Positions 7,153-15,680 of a DNA stretch of 64,000 nucleotides are shown piece after piece. The translations under genes and the position numbers were made by a program. Numbering within the stretch: position 1 is the stretch's first letter; each line of letters starts with the position of its first letter. The stretch lies in assembly GCF_021602155.1 (NCBI RefSeq), contig NZ_BQHY01000009.1, positions 246,898 to 310,897 on the forward strand, read 5' to 3'. The notes under the pieces were generated by a model that was not told the DNA's origin, ran no database searches, and saw only the letters and a program-made list of their open reading frames with translations. This stretch comes from Pseudomonas parakoreensis. GTDB lineage: Bacteria; Pseudomonadota; Gammaproteobacteria; Pseudomonadales; Pseudomonadaceae.

Positions 7153-8748
7153 ATGCCTGTACCCGACCCGTTCCGCGAAGGCCTTGCCCGTGGCTGGAAA
7201 ACCTACAACGGCGCACAACTGACCGACGACCTGACGCTGCAAACCGACGTGGCCATCATCGGCAGCGGCGCCGGAGGCGGTACCACGGCGGAGATCCTCA
7301 GCGCCGCCGGTTATAAAGTGCTGCTGATCGAAGAAGGCCCGCTCAAGACCAGTTCCGACTTCAAAATGCTTGAAGACCAGGCCTACAGCAGCCTCTATCA
7401 GGAAGGCATCGGCCGCATGAGCAAGGACGGCGCGATCACCATCCTCCAGGGCCGTGCGGTGGGCGGCACCACGCTGATCAACTGGACGTCGAGCTTCCGC
7501 ACGCCCGAGCCGACCCTCGAACACTGGGCCAGGGAACACAACGTCAAAGGCCACAGCCCGGCCGAGATGGCGCCGTGGTTCGAAAAAATGGAACAACGCC
7601 TGGGTGTGGCGCCGTGGATGGTCCCGCCCAACGCCAACAACGATGTGATCCGCAAGGGCTGCGAGCAACTCGGCTACAGCTGGCACGTGATCCCGCGCAA
7701 CGTCCGTGGCTGCTGGAACCTTGGCTATTGCGGCATGGGCTGCCCGACCAATGCCAAGCAATCGATGATGGTCACCACCATTCCGGCGACCCTGGAAAAG
7801 GGCGGCGAGCTGCTGTACCTGGCCCGCGCGGAAAAACTGTTGATCAGCGGCGACAAAATCACCGGCCTGCAATGTGTGGCGATGGACGAGCGCTGCGTCG
7901 CGCCGACCGGACGCAAAATCACGGTCAAGGCCCGGCATTACGTGCTGGCGGGCGGCGGCATCAACAGCCCGGCCCTGCTCTTGCGTTCAGACGCGCCGGA
8001 CCCGCATCAGCGCCTCGGCAAACGCACCTTTTTGCATCTGGTTAACATGTCCGCCGGGCGTTTCGACGAAGTGATCAACCCGTTCTACGGCGCGCCTCAG
8101 TCGATCTACTCGGATCATTTCCAGTGGCAGGACGGCACCAGCGGGCCAATGGGCTACAAACTCGAAGTGCCACCGCTGCAACCGGCACTGGCGGCAACGC
8201 TGCTCGGCGGCTTCGGCCAGCAGAACGCCGAACACATGGCTGATCTGCCGCGCACCCACGCGATGCTGGCGCTGCTGCGCGACGGTTTCCATCCGGACAG
8301 CCCCGGCGGCAGTGTCGAATTGCGCGGCGACGGCTCACCAGTGCTCGACTATCAAGTCTCGCCTTACGCCTGGGAAGGCTTGCGTCGCGCGTTTCACAGC
8401 ATGGCCGAGATCCAGTTCGCCGGCGGCGCGAAAGCGGTAATGCCGATGCACGCCGATGCGCGCTACGTGAACACCCTGGCCGAGGCGCGCAAATTGATCG
8501 ACGGTCTGCGCCTTGAGCTCTATCGCACGCGGCTGGGCAGTGCCCACGTGATGGGCGGTTGCGCAATGGGTGAAGACCCGAAAAACGCAGTCACCGACAG
8601 CCTTGGCCGGCATCATCAACTGAGCAATCTGTCGATTCACGACGGCTCGCTGTTCCCCACCAGCATTGGCGCCAACCCGCAATTGTCGGTGTATGGACTG
8701 ACTGCACAACTGGCGACATCCCTCGCCGATCGGCTGAGAAATCCGTGA
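7153..8748 (+). CDS. GMC family FAD-dependent oxidoreductase
   Basis: A 531-residue glucose-methanol-choline-type flavoprotein. The dinucleotide-binding motif AIIGSGAGGGTTAEILSAAG near residue 35, the GMC signature region GRAVGGTTLINWTSSF, and the C-terminal SIGANPQLSVYGLTAQLA (with the flavin-binding segment and the His pair preceding it) are present. Such enzymes oxidise alcohols. Cysteines in CWNLGYCGMGCPTNAK resemble the iron-sulfur or structural cysteines of membrane-linked GMC dehydrogenases. With the preceding Tat-signal protein and the aldehyde dehydrogenase it probably forms an alcohol oxidation module; the substrate is not known. It has no signal peptide of its own, so it may travel with the Tat-exported partner. 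Confidence 0.87.
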   Translation: MPVPDPFREGLARGWKTYNGAQLTDDLTLQTDVAIIGSGAGGGTTAEILSAAGYKVLLIEEGPLKTSSDFKMLEDQAYSSLYQEGIGRMSKDGAITILQGRAVGGTTLINWTSSFRTPEPTLEHWAREHNVKGHSPAEMAPWFEKMEQRLGVAPWMVPPNANNDVIRKGCEQLGYSWHVIPRNVRGCWNLGYCGMGCPTNAKQSMMVTTIPATLEKGGELLYLARAEKLLISGDKITGLQCVAMDERCVAPTGRKITVKARHYVLAGGGINSPALLLRSDAPDPHQRLGKRTFLHLVNMSAGRFDEVINPFYGAPQSIYSDHFQWQDGTSGPMGYKLEVPPLQPALAATLLGGFGQQNAEHMADLPRTHAMLALLRDGFHPDSPGGSVELRGDGSPVLDYQVSPYAWEGLRRAFHSMAEIQFAGGAKAVMPMHADARYVNTLAEARKLIDGLRLELYRTRLGSAHVMGGCAMGEDPKNAVTDSLGRHHQLSNLSIHDGSLFPTSIGANPQLSVYGLTAQLATSLADRLRNP

Positions 8749-8776
8749 AAAAAACGGTTTATCGCGTCGTCTATAG

Positions 8777-9340
<564 letters not shown>

Positions 9341-9343
<3 letters not shown>

Positions 9344-9372
9344 GAGCTGCCGAAGGCTGCGATCTTTTGCTT
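9341..9372. repeat. Degenerate single REP arm, class D
   Basis: The sequence TAGGAGCTGCCGAAGGCTGC followed by GATCTTTTGC overlaps the coaD stop codon. It matches one arm of the class D elements; the partner arm downstream (about 9380-9410) is decayed. Confidence 0.55.
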
Positions 9373-9450
9373 TTAAAGATTGCAGTCTCGTGCCCTTGAT
9401 CGCAGCCGCGTGCACTGCGCTCGCCAATGCGGCACAATTGCGCGCATTGA

Positions 9451-9741
<291 letters not shown>

Positions 9742-9765
9742 GTCCTTCAGCGCCTGTTCCGACGC

Positions 9766-9859
9766 CATCGCGGGCAAGCCCGCTCCCACAGGGTTGTGTG
9801 GTGATACACAAATCGTGTGAACACCGAAATCCTTGTGGGAGCGGGCTTGCCCGCGATGA
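9766..9859. repeat. REP-type inverted repeat pair, class A variant
   Basis: The arms CATCGCGGGCAAGCCCGCTC and its complement are separated by about 45 bases containing the spacer segment TGTGAACACCGAAATCC, which recurs in other class A elements of this window. It lies between the convergent ferredoxin and small membrane protein genes. Confidence 0.85.
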
Positions 9860-9892
9860 GGCCGTCAATAACACCGGTGATCTCGGATCAGC

Positions 9893-10216
9893 TCACTCAC
9901 GCTGCTCAAACCCCTCCCCCGTACACCCCAGACACCGCACAAAAGCAGCTTTCGCCGGATCCACCACCAGCGCCTGCCCAGCATCGCCAATCCCGCCACC
10001 CAGCGCGGTAAACGGCAATGACACCACAAACACCCCCGCACCCAGCACCGTTGCCGCCACCAACAAAGGTCGGGCAATCAGCAGATCGCCAATCATGGCG
10101 TAGGCGGGAGGGTTCTGGATGGCGTAGCGAGGATCACCGCTGCCGTTTTCCGTGGCCTGAACGGCCAGGCTGGAACACAGCAGCAATGTGACAAACAGGG
10201 CTTGCAAGGACTTCAT
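9893..10216 (-). CDS. Small secreted/membrane protein of unknown function
   Basis: A conserved-looking protein of 107 residues that I cannot assign. It begins with a signal peptide ([21 protein letters not shown]), followed by a short polar segment and one hydrophobic segment ([20 protein letters not shown]), a glycine-rich GGGIGDAG turn and a C-terminal part with two cysteines in RCLGCTGEG. This suggests an exported protein anchored by one transmembrane helix. The ATG at 10216 is chosen because it places the signal peptide at the N-terminus; a longer frame to 10249 exists. It is encoded on its own, upstream of mutM on the same strand order. Confidence 0.75.
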   Translation of the reverse strand: MKSLQALFVTLLLCSSLAVQATENGSGDPRYAIQNPPAYAMIGDLLIARPLLVAATVLGAGVFVVSLPFTALGGGIGDAGQALVVDPAKAAFVRCLGCTGEGFEQRE

Positions 10217-10285
10217 GGCACGATCCTTCGGGCTGAACAGTGAGACCACTCACTATAGACCGTAGGACTTTTTCAGCTTTTTGCC

Positions 10286-11098
10286 TCAGGTCTGGCAGCG
10301 CGGACAGAACACACTGGCCCGTTGCCCCAGCTTCACTTCCCGCAGACCGGTGCCGCAGACCTTGCAGTGCTCACCGCCACGACCATAAACGAAGAGCTCT
10401 TGCTGGAAGTACCCCGGTTGCCCGTCGCCGCCAATGAAATCACGCAACGTGGTGCCGCCGCGCTCGATGGCTGCGGCCAGGATGCGTTTGATCTCGATTG
10501 CCAGCTTCAGATAACGCGCCCGGGAAATGCTCTTGGCTTCGCGCCGCGGATCAATCCCGGCGGCGAACAGCGCTTCGGTCGCATAAATATTGCCGACGCC
10601 CACCACCACCGCGTTGTCCATGATGAACGGCTTGACCGCCATCGAACGCCCGCGTGACAACTGGAACAGCCGCTCGCCGTCGAACAGATCGGTCAATGGC
10701 TCCGGTCCGAGGCGAATCAGCAGTTCGTGATTGAGCGGGTCGCTACTCCAGAGCATCGCGCCGAACCGGCGCGGATCGGTGTAGCGCAGGGCCAGCCCGG
10801 ATTCCAGCTCGATATCGACATGCTCATGCTTGGCCGCCGGCATCCCGACCTCAACCAGCCGCAAGTTACCGGACATGCCCAAGTGGCTGATCAGCGTGCC
10901 GACTTCGGCGTTGATCAGCAAATACTTGGCCCGCCGCTCGACCAGCACGATGCGCTGTCCGGACAGGCGCACATCGAGGTCCTCGGGGATCGGCCAGCGC
11001 AACCGGCGATCACGCACGATGACCCGGCTGACACGCTGACCTTCCAGGTGCGGAGCGATCCCGCGGCGGGTGGTTTCGACTTCCGGCAATTCAGGCAT
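10286..11098 (-). CDS. mutM: Formamidopyrimidine-DNA glycosylase MutM (Fpg)
   Basis: This 270-residue enzyme excises oxidised purines such as 8-oxoguanine and cleaves the abasic strand. The N-terminal [12 protein letters not shown] provides the catalytic proline and glutamate. The C-terminal zinc finger is visible as the cysteine pairs in [25 protein letters not shown]. It is preceded on the same strand by the HDOD gene, with a gap of 25 bases, so co-transcription is likely. Confidence 0.97.
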   Translation of the reverse strand: MPELPEVETTRRGIAPHLEGQRVSRVIVRDRRLRWPIPEDLDVRLSGQRIVLVERRAKYLLINAEVGTLISHLGMSGNLRLVEVGMPAAKHEHVDIELESGLALRYTDPRRFGAMLWSSDPLNHELLIRLGPEPLTDLFDGERLFQLSRGRSMAVKPFIMDNAVVVGVGNIYATEALFAAGIDPRREAKSISRARYLKLAIEIKRILAAAIERGGTTLRDFIGGDGQPGYFQQELFVYGRGGEHCKVCGTGLREVKLGQRASVFCPRCQT

Positions 11099-11123
11099 GG
11101 GGGTCTCGAATCAGTTTGCTAAA

Positions 11124-11990
11124 TCAGTGTGCGCCAAGTTCGCGGATCGTCTGCTTCAACGTTTCGAAGTCGTAATCCGAGAGGCCGATGTACTCCAGCA
11201 CCAGCGGCCCGACGGCCTGCCATTCGAAGTCTTCGGTCTGGTTGCCCAGCACCCGGTACGACGCGCAGATGTGCTCGGCCATCTTCAGGATCGCCAGCAG
11301 GTTTTTCATCTGACTGTTGCGCGAGGTTTCGTCGCTGAAAATCGCCAGGGCATTGTGGTGGTTGGCGATGGCTGCACTGACGTGTTCCGGCAGGCGCCAG
11401 GACTTGGCGGTGTAATAACCGACCACCGAGTGATTGGTGTTGTAGACATCATTCTCGGTGTCCACGACCCGGCGCTCGGCACTCGCGTTGGCGTAGGCCT
11501 TTTCGAGTGTCGTCATGTAATCCGGGAAACGCTGAAGCATCAGCGGCACGCCGCAGTCGTGGAAAAGCCCCAAGGCGTAAGCCTCGTCGCTGGCCTCGGT
11601 GCCGACGCGCTTGGCAAGGGTCAGGCAGGTCATGGCCACATCCTGGGCGGTATCCCAGAAACGGTTGAGGGTGACGATGGTGTCGTCATTCATCTCGCCC
11701 TTGATCGACATGGCGTTGATCAGATTGACGATCGAACGGCTGCCCAGCAGGTTCACCGCGCGCTTGATCGAAGTGATCTTGTTGCTCAGGCCGTAATACG
11801 GCGAGTTGACGATTTTCAGCAGCGAACCGGACAGGCCGGGATCCTGGGAGATCAGCTTGGCGATCACCTCCAGGTCCGGGTCGGGCATGTACTGCTCCAT
11901 TTGCAGATCCACCATGATCTGCGGCTGCGCCGGCACACTGATGCCTTGCAGGGATTGTTGAATCTGTTCGGTGGTCAGCTCTTGGGACAT
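11124..11990 (-). CDS. HDOD domain-containing signalling protein
   Basis: A 288-residue protein made up largely of an HDOD domain, the HD-related output domain found in bacterial signalling proteins, which usually lacks hydrolase activity. The region LISQDPGLSGSLLKIVNSPYYGLSNKI is the diagnostic HDOD start, and GLFHDCGVPLML is the degenerate HD site. No receiver, GGDEF or EAL domain is fused to it. The role is unknown; relatives influence motility or biofilm signalling. It lies upstream of mutM and divergent from the PfpI gene. Confidence 0.87.
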   Translation of the reverse strand: MSQELTTEQIQQSLQGISVPAQPQIMVDLQMEQYMPDPDLEVIAKLISQDPGLSGSLLKIVNSPYYGLSNKITSIKRAVNLLGSRSIVNLINAMSIKGEMNDDTIVTLNRFWDTAQDVAMTCLTLAKRVGTEASDEAYALGLFHDCGVPLMLQRFPDYMTTLEKAYANASAERRVVDTENDVYNTNHSVVGYYTAKSWRLPEHVSAAIANHHNALAIFSDETSRNSQMKNLLAILKMAEHICASYRVLGNQTEDFEWQAVGPLVLEYIGLSDYDFETLKQTIRELGAH

Positions 11991-12164
11991 AAGTACACAC
12001 TCTGGGACAGGCGGCGATTCTAACCTCTAAAAACCGCACGACGACACACCAGTGGGCAATTGTCAGGAACTTTCATTCACGCTCAGCCTTCGGACTGTGT
12101 AAGGCCGACCGGACAAACAAGCACCGGCTCGGCGGTAATTTCCCGCAGACTCAGGAGCTTATTG

Positions 12165-12704
12165 ATGACTACCTCCCTCACCGGCAAACGCGTCGCCATT
12201 TTGGTAACAGACGGTTTCGAACAGGTCGAGTTGACCGGCCCCAAGCAGGCTCTCGAGCAGGCCGGCGCCCAGGTCGACATCCTCTCCGCCGAGGCCGGCA
12301 AGGTCAAAGGCTGGAACCACGACAAACCGGCGGATGACTTCAAGGTCGACCAGACCTTTCAAGGCGCCAGCAGCGAGCAGTACGACGCGATCGTCCTGCC
12401 GGGCGGCGTGCAGAACTCCGACACCATCCGCATCGACCAGGATGCCCAGCATCTGGTGAAAACCGGGGCCTCCGCCGGCAAACCGATTGCGGTGATCTGC
12501 CATGGCGGCTGGTTGCTGATTTCCGCCGGGCTGGTCAACGGCAAAACCATGACCAGTTACAAGACCCTCAAGGATGACCTGGTGAATGCCGGGGCCAACT
12601 GGGTCGATAAAGAAGTGGTCAAGGACGGTCATCTGATCAGCAGCCGTCAGCCGGATGATATTCCGGCGTTCAACAAGGAGCTGATCGACGCGCTGTCAGC
12701 CTGA
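12165..12704 (+). CDS. DJ-1/PfpI family protein (type 1 glutamine amidotransferase-like)
   Basis: A 179-residue DJ-1/PfpI-superfamily protein. The nucleophile elbow AVICHGGWLL places the reactive cysteine at residue 112, next to a histidine, as in PfpI/YhbO proteins, which are linked to carbonyl stress, glyoxalase or chaperone-like activity. The N-terminal GKRVAILVTDGFEQVELTGP contains the conserved glutamate that pairs with the cysteine. ATG 12165 follows an AGGAGCTT ribosome site; the frame runs open further upstream without such a site. Confidence 0.88.
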   Translation: MTTSLTGKRVAILVTDGFEQVELTGPKQALEQAGAQVDILSAEAGKVKGWNHDKPADDFKVDQTFQGASSEQYDAIVLPGGVQNSDTIRIDQDAQHLVKTGASAGKPIAVICHGGWLLISAGLVNGKTMTSYKTLKDDLVNAGANWVDKEVVKDGHLISSRQPDDIPAFNKELIDALSA

Positions 12705-12724
12705 TCTGTGGGCTAGTGAATTCA

Positions 12725-12870
12725 TGTGGTGAGGGGATTTATGTGGCGAGGGGATTTATCCCCGATGGACAGCGCAGCTGTCCCAAATCGATTCACGCGG
12801 TCAGTCAGACAACTGCGTTCGGGGTTTGCGGCTGCTACGCAGCCGATCGGGGATAAATCCCCTCGCCACA
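12725..12870. repeat. Composite REP-type inverted repeat, class C
   Basis: The left side holds a repeated GTGNNGAGGGGATTTAT unit: TGTGGTGAGGGGATTTATG runs directly into a second copy that continues into TATCCCCGATGG. The right arm is CGATCGGGGATAAATCCCCT followed by CGCCACA. It fills most of the 268-base gap between the PfpI gene and rlmI. The extra left half-unit looks like a nested or partly duplicated element. Confidence 0.8.
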
Positions 12871-12972
12871 GTAAACTCCTTCTTTACTGATTGCCCTTGC
12901 CACATATCCACTCACCAGCCAATCAGGCCGAGCAACACGCTATACTCCCGCTCTTTTTTCCGGAGCGACGTT

Positions 12973-14169
12973 ATGTCCCTGCCTAGCCTGCGCCTCAAAG
13001 CCAACGCCGACCGTCGCCTGCGCAACGGCCACTTGTGGGTCTACAGCAACGAAATCGATGTGGCCGCCACGCCACTGCACGGCTTCAAGGCCGGCGATCA
13101 GGCGATCCTCGAAGCTGCCAGCGGCAAGCCGCTGGGCATCGTTGCCATGAGCCCGAACAACCTGATCTGCGCGCGTCTGCTGTCGCGCGACATCAAGTTG
13201 CCGCTGGACAAGTCGCTGCTGGTGCACCGCCTGAACGTGGCCCTGTCACTGCGCGAGCGTCTGTTCGACAAGCCGTTCTACCGCCTGGTCTATGGCGACT
13301 CCGACCTGCTGCCAGGTCTGGTAGTCGACCGTTTCGGCGACATCCTCGTCGTGCAGATCGCCTCGGCGACCATGGAAGCGCATAAAGATGCCGTGATCGC
13401 TGCACTGACCCAAGTGCTCAAGCCGAGCGGCATCCTGTTCAAGAACGATTCCGCCGCCCGTGATGCCGAAGGCCTCAACCGATACGTCGAAACCGTGTTC
13501 GGCCTGGTGCCGGAGTGGGTGGCCCTGGAAGAGAACGGCGTGAAATTCGAAGCGCCGGTCATTGGCGGCCAGAAAACCGGCTGGTTCTACGACCACCGCA
13601 TGAACCGCGCCCGTCTGGCCCCTTACGCCAAAGGCAAACGCGTTCTCGACCTCTATAGCTACATCGGTGGCTGGGGCGTGCAGGCTGCCGCGTTCGGCGC
13701 CAGCGAAGTGTTCTGCGTCGACGCATCGGGCTTTGCCCTCGACGGCGTCGAGCGTAACGCCGCGCTGAACGGCTTCGCCGACAAGATGACCTGCATCGAA
13801 GGTGATGTGTTCGAAGCGCTGAAGGAACTCAAGGCCAGCGAAGAACGTTTCGATGTGATCGTTGCCGACCCGCCTGCGTTCATCAAGCGCAAGAAAGACA
13901 TGAAGAACGGCGAAGGCGCCTACCGTCGCCTGAACGAGCAAGCCATGCGCCTGCTGACCAAGGACGGCATTCTGGTCAGCGCTTCATGCTCGATGCACCT
14001 GCCGGAGGACGATCTGCAGAACATCCTGCTGACCAGCGCCCGCCACCTGGACCGCAACATCCAGTTGCTTGAACGCGGCGGTCAAGGTCCGGATCATCCG
14101 GTACACCCGGCTATCGCCGAGACTCGCTACATCAAGAGCATTACCTGCCGTCTGCTGCCGAACAGCTGA
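12973..14169 (+). CDS. rlmI: 23S rRNA (cytosine(1962)-C(5))-methyltransferase RlmI
   Basis: A 398-residue class I SAM-dependent rRNA methyltransferase of the RlmI/YccW type. The N-terminal PUA domain (LRLKANADRRLRNGHLWVYS) is followed by an EEHEH linker and the Rossmann domain with GKRVLDLYSYIGGWGVQAAA (motif I) and DVIVADPPAFIK (motif IV). The late SASCSMHL segment holds the catalytic cysteine. The ATG at 12973 gives the family start, preceded by CCGGAG; upstream in-frame codons read through a repeat and are ignored. Confidence 0.93.
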   Translation: MSLPSLRLKANADRRLRNGHLWVYSNEIDVAATPLHGFKAGDQAILEAASGKPLGIVAMSPNNLICARLLSRDIKLPLDKSLLVHRLNVALSLRERLFDKPFYRLVYGDSDLLPGLVVDRFGDILVVQIASATMEAHKDAVIAALTQVLKPSGILFKNDSAARDAEGLNRYVETVFGLVPEWVALEENGVKFEAPVIGGQKTGWFYDHRMNRARLAPYAKGKRVLDLYSYIGGWGVQAAAFGASEVFCVDASGFALDGVERNAALNGFADKMTCIEGDVFEALKELKASEERFDVIVADPPAFIKRKKDMKNGEGAYRRLNEQAMRLLTKDGILVSASCSMHLPEDDLQNILLTSARHLDRNIQLLERGGQGPDHPVHPAIAETRYIKSITCRLLPNS

Positions 14170-14178
14170 TTGCCCATG

Positions 14179-14205
14179 AAACGGGGAGCCTGCGGGCTTC
14201 CCGTT
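14179..14205 (+). terminator. Hairpin after rlmI
   Basis: AACGGGGAGCC and GGCTTCCCGTT pair as an 11-base stem with one G-T pair around a four-base loop, ten bases after the rlmI stop. There is only a short T-rich tail, so it is a modest terminator. It isolates rlmI from the AT-rich region that follows. Confidence 0.55.
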
Positions 14206-14380
14206 GGCTTTACGGCGATGCAATATCGTCGAATTTCTTTCCTTTTCCTACAACTAACTTCCTACATGTACGCAGGACATTTCCCTGCGCGTTGAATTTC
14301 AAGAACTAAAACTTACAAACTTGACCTTGCAGCACATCCACTCCGACAAAATTAATAGAAATTTCCTACCCAAGTATCGC

Positions 14381-14408
14381 TTGCCAATAATTCATTACAA
14401 CCTATTAT
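14381..14408 (+). promoter_or_regulatory. Probable sigma-70 promoter of the peptide/SagB/AurF operon
   Basis: TTGCCA (14381-14386) and TATTAT (14403-14408) are separated by 16 bases in a markedly AT-rich stretch. Transcription would begin near 14415, about 50 bases before the peptide start codon. This is the best promoter-like pair in the roughly 290-base gap after rlmI. Confidence 0.55.
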
Positions 14409-14414
14409 TAAGTT

Positions 14415-14431
14415 GTCACCACGACGGTGAC
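14415..14431. promoter_or_regulatory. Inverted repeat GTCACC-N5-GGTGAC, possible operator
   Basis: A perfect 6-base inverted repeat sits at the predicted transcription start, just downstream of the -10 box. It could be a repressor site or a small 5' leader hairpin. No regulator gene is present in the operon itself. Confidence 0.4.
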
Positions 14432-14463
14432 ATTCACTCTCAATGAACAAGGAGTTCATACTT

Positions 14464-14535
14464 ATGAAAGCAATTACTCTGGAAACCAACAAAATCGCAA
14501 ACCTGGCTTTTCTGGTTGCGCCTAAAACCCGCTAA
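14464..14535 (+). CDS. 23-residue peptide, candidate RiPP precursor
   Basis: A short open frame translating to MKAITLETNKIANLAFLVAP followed by KTR and TAA. It has a strong AAGGAG ribosome site (14449-14454), nine bases before the ATG, better than that of the enzyme gene downstream. An in-frame ATG at 14443 would give a 30-residue form, but the Shine-Dalgarno sequence then lies inside the coding region, so 14464 is preferred. The peptide has no Cys, Ser, Tyr or Trp; it has three Thr, three Lys, one Arg and one Pro. It is followed by a hairpin and then by SagB-like, AurF-like and exporter genes. Length recalls PqqA, but the conserved Glu-x3-Tyr pair is absent. A role as modified precursor or as a leader peptide is inferred. 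Confidence 0.65.
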   Translation: MKAITLETNKIANLAFLVAPKTR

Positions 14536-14544
14536 GTAAACCGG

Positions 14545-14574
14545 AACGCTGGGGAGTGCCGGCACCCCAGCGTT
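14545..14574 (+). terminator. Attenuator-like hairpin between peptide and enzyme genes
   Basis: AACGCTGGGG and CCCCAGCGTT form a perfect 10-base stem around a 10-base loop, nine bases after the peptide stop codon, followed by CTTTCG. The T-run is short, so partial read-through is expected. This layout would give more peptide mRNA than enzyme mRNA, as is common in peptide-natural-product operons. The hairpin also overlaps a possible GTG start for the next gene. Confidence 0.7.
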
Positions 14575-14606
14575 CTTTCGACTATATCCAGAGTGATGAA
14601 TACAAC

Positions 14607-15680
14607 ATGTACATCAATCCTTATTTATTCATATTGCCGCGCACACCCGGACAAATAGTCTGGAACTACAAAAACCACACTCAACATGAACTGGACCTGA
14701 GTTACTCTTGTCGACTTGCACAACTAATCAACAATCCGGAACAGTTCGACAGACGCAACATAATAGACTCACAACTTCTAAACGCAGGCATATTAACCGT
14801 TGCAAAAATAGACAGTCCGCCATGGGGCTGGGACGAGCTGTCGAAGATTTATCATATTGGTACCCAGAACATTCCCTGCGAACAGACACCCCGGAATATT
14901 CATGAGTGGTCCAGGCAATACCTGAACCATTGCAGCGCAGTGCTGACCACACCGGCACCCGCTCAAGATCGCCCGATACTTGAAGACGCACCTCGAATCG
15001 CCCTCCCCGCCTCTGCGGCCCTGACCGTCGCCAGCCTGGGTAATGTCCTGCGCTTGAGAAAAACCTGCCGCTCCTTTACTGGTGAAGCGATCACGCTCGG
15101 CGACGTCGGCACACTCATGTATCTCACACTGGGTTTTCTTCACCATCGCGACCATGACCGCGACGAAAGCATCGCCGAAGGCCTCGGCGCCCGTCGCAGC
15201 AGTCCCTCCGGGGGTGGACTGAACGCCTGTGAAGGCTTTCTTCTGGCACGCAATATCGAGGGTCTTGAGCCGGGCCTCTACGCCTATCACCCGGCAGAAC
15301 ACGCGCTCAGCCGGGTCAACCCATTGCCCGAACCTGCCCTCGGTCATTTGCTGGCGGGCCAGCATTTCATCAATAACCTGCCTCTGGGCCTGTTCATCAC
15401 CGCTCGTTTCGACAAGCTCTGGTGGAAGTATGAACACTCGCGCGCCTATCGCATGGCGTTCGTCGAGGCGGGTCATCTGTCGCAGACCTTTCAACTGGTG
15501 GCCACGGCGCTGGGCCTGGGAACGTGGCTGACCGGGGCATTCGCTGATCGGCAGGTCGAAGCCCTGCTCAAGCTCGAAGGCAGCGCTGAACAACCGTTGT
15601 TCTTTGTCGGCTGCGGTGCCAGCGACGGTCAGGCGATGTGTCAGGAAATGCGCGACCTGTTGCTGGAGACACGGACATGA
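14607..15680 (+). CDS. SagB-type nitroreductase-family dehydrogenase (RiPP-like oxidoreductase)
   Basis: A 357-residue two-part protein. Residues 1 to about 130 form an N-terminal region (ILPRTPGQIVWNYKNHTQHE and onward) that resembles the extra domain found on SagB/ThcOx-type enzymes acting on peptides. The rest is an FMN-dependent nitroreductase fold with RKTCRSFTGEAITLGDVGTL and the SagB/McbC catalytic Lys-Tyr pair at K274-Y275 within WWKYEHSRAYR, followed by EAGHLSQTF. Known relatives oxidise azolines to azoles on peptides, but no YcaO cyclase is present here, so the reaction is unknown. I chose ATG 14607; the frame also opens at GTG 14556 inside the hairpin, which is less likely. The stop overlaps the next start (ATGA). 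Confidence 0.82.
   Translation: MYINPYLFILPRTPGQIVWNYKNHTQHELDLSYSCRLAQLINNPEQFDRRNIIDSQLLNAGILTVAKIDSPPWGWDELSKIYHIGTQNIPCEQTPRNIHEWSRQYLNHCSAVLTTPAPAQDRPILEDAPRIALPASAALTVASLGNVLRLRKTCRSFTGEAITLGDVGTLMYLTLGFLHHRDHDRDESIAEGLGARRSSPSGGGLNACEGFLLARNIEGLEPGLYAYHPAEHALSRVNPLPEPALGHLLAGQHFINNLPLGLFITARFDKLWWKYEHSRAYRMAFVEAGHLSQTFQLVATALGLGTWLTGAFADRQVEALLKLEGSAEQPLFFVGCGASDGQAMCQEMRDLLLETRT

Noticed and set aside
14464-14535. The 23-codon ORF as a PqqA-type pyrroloquinoline quinone precursor
   Set aside because: Length is similar, but there is no conserved Glu-x3-Tyr pair, and none of pqqB-E is adjacent.
14556-14606. GTG at 14556 as the start of the SagB-like gene
   Set aside because: It lies inside the attenuator-like hairpin and its first 17 residues do not look like the family N-terminus; ATG 14607 is preferred, though the choice is not proven.
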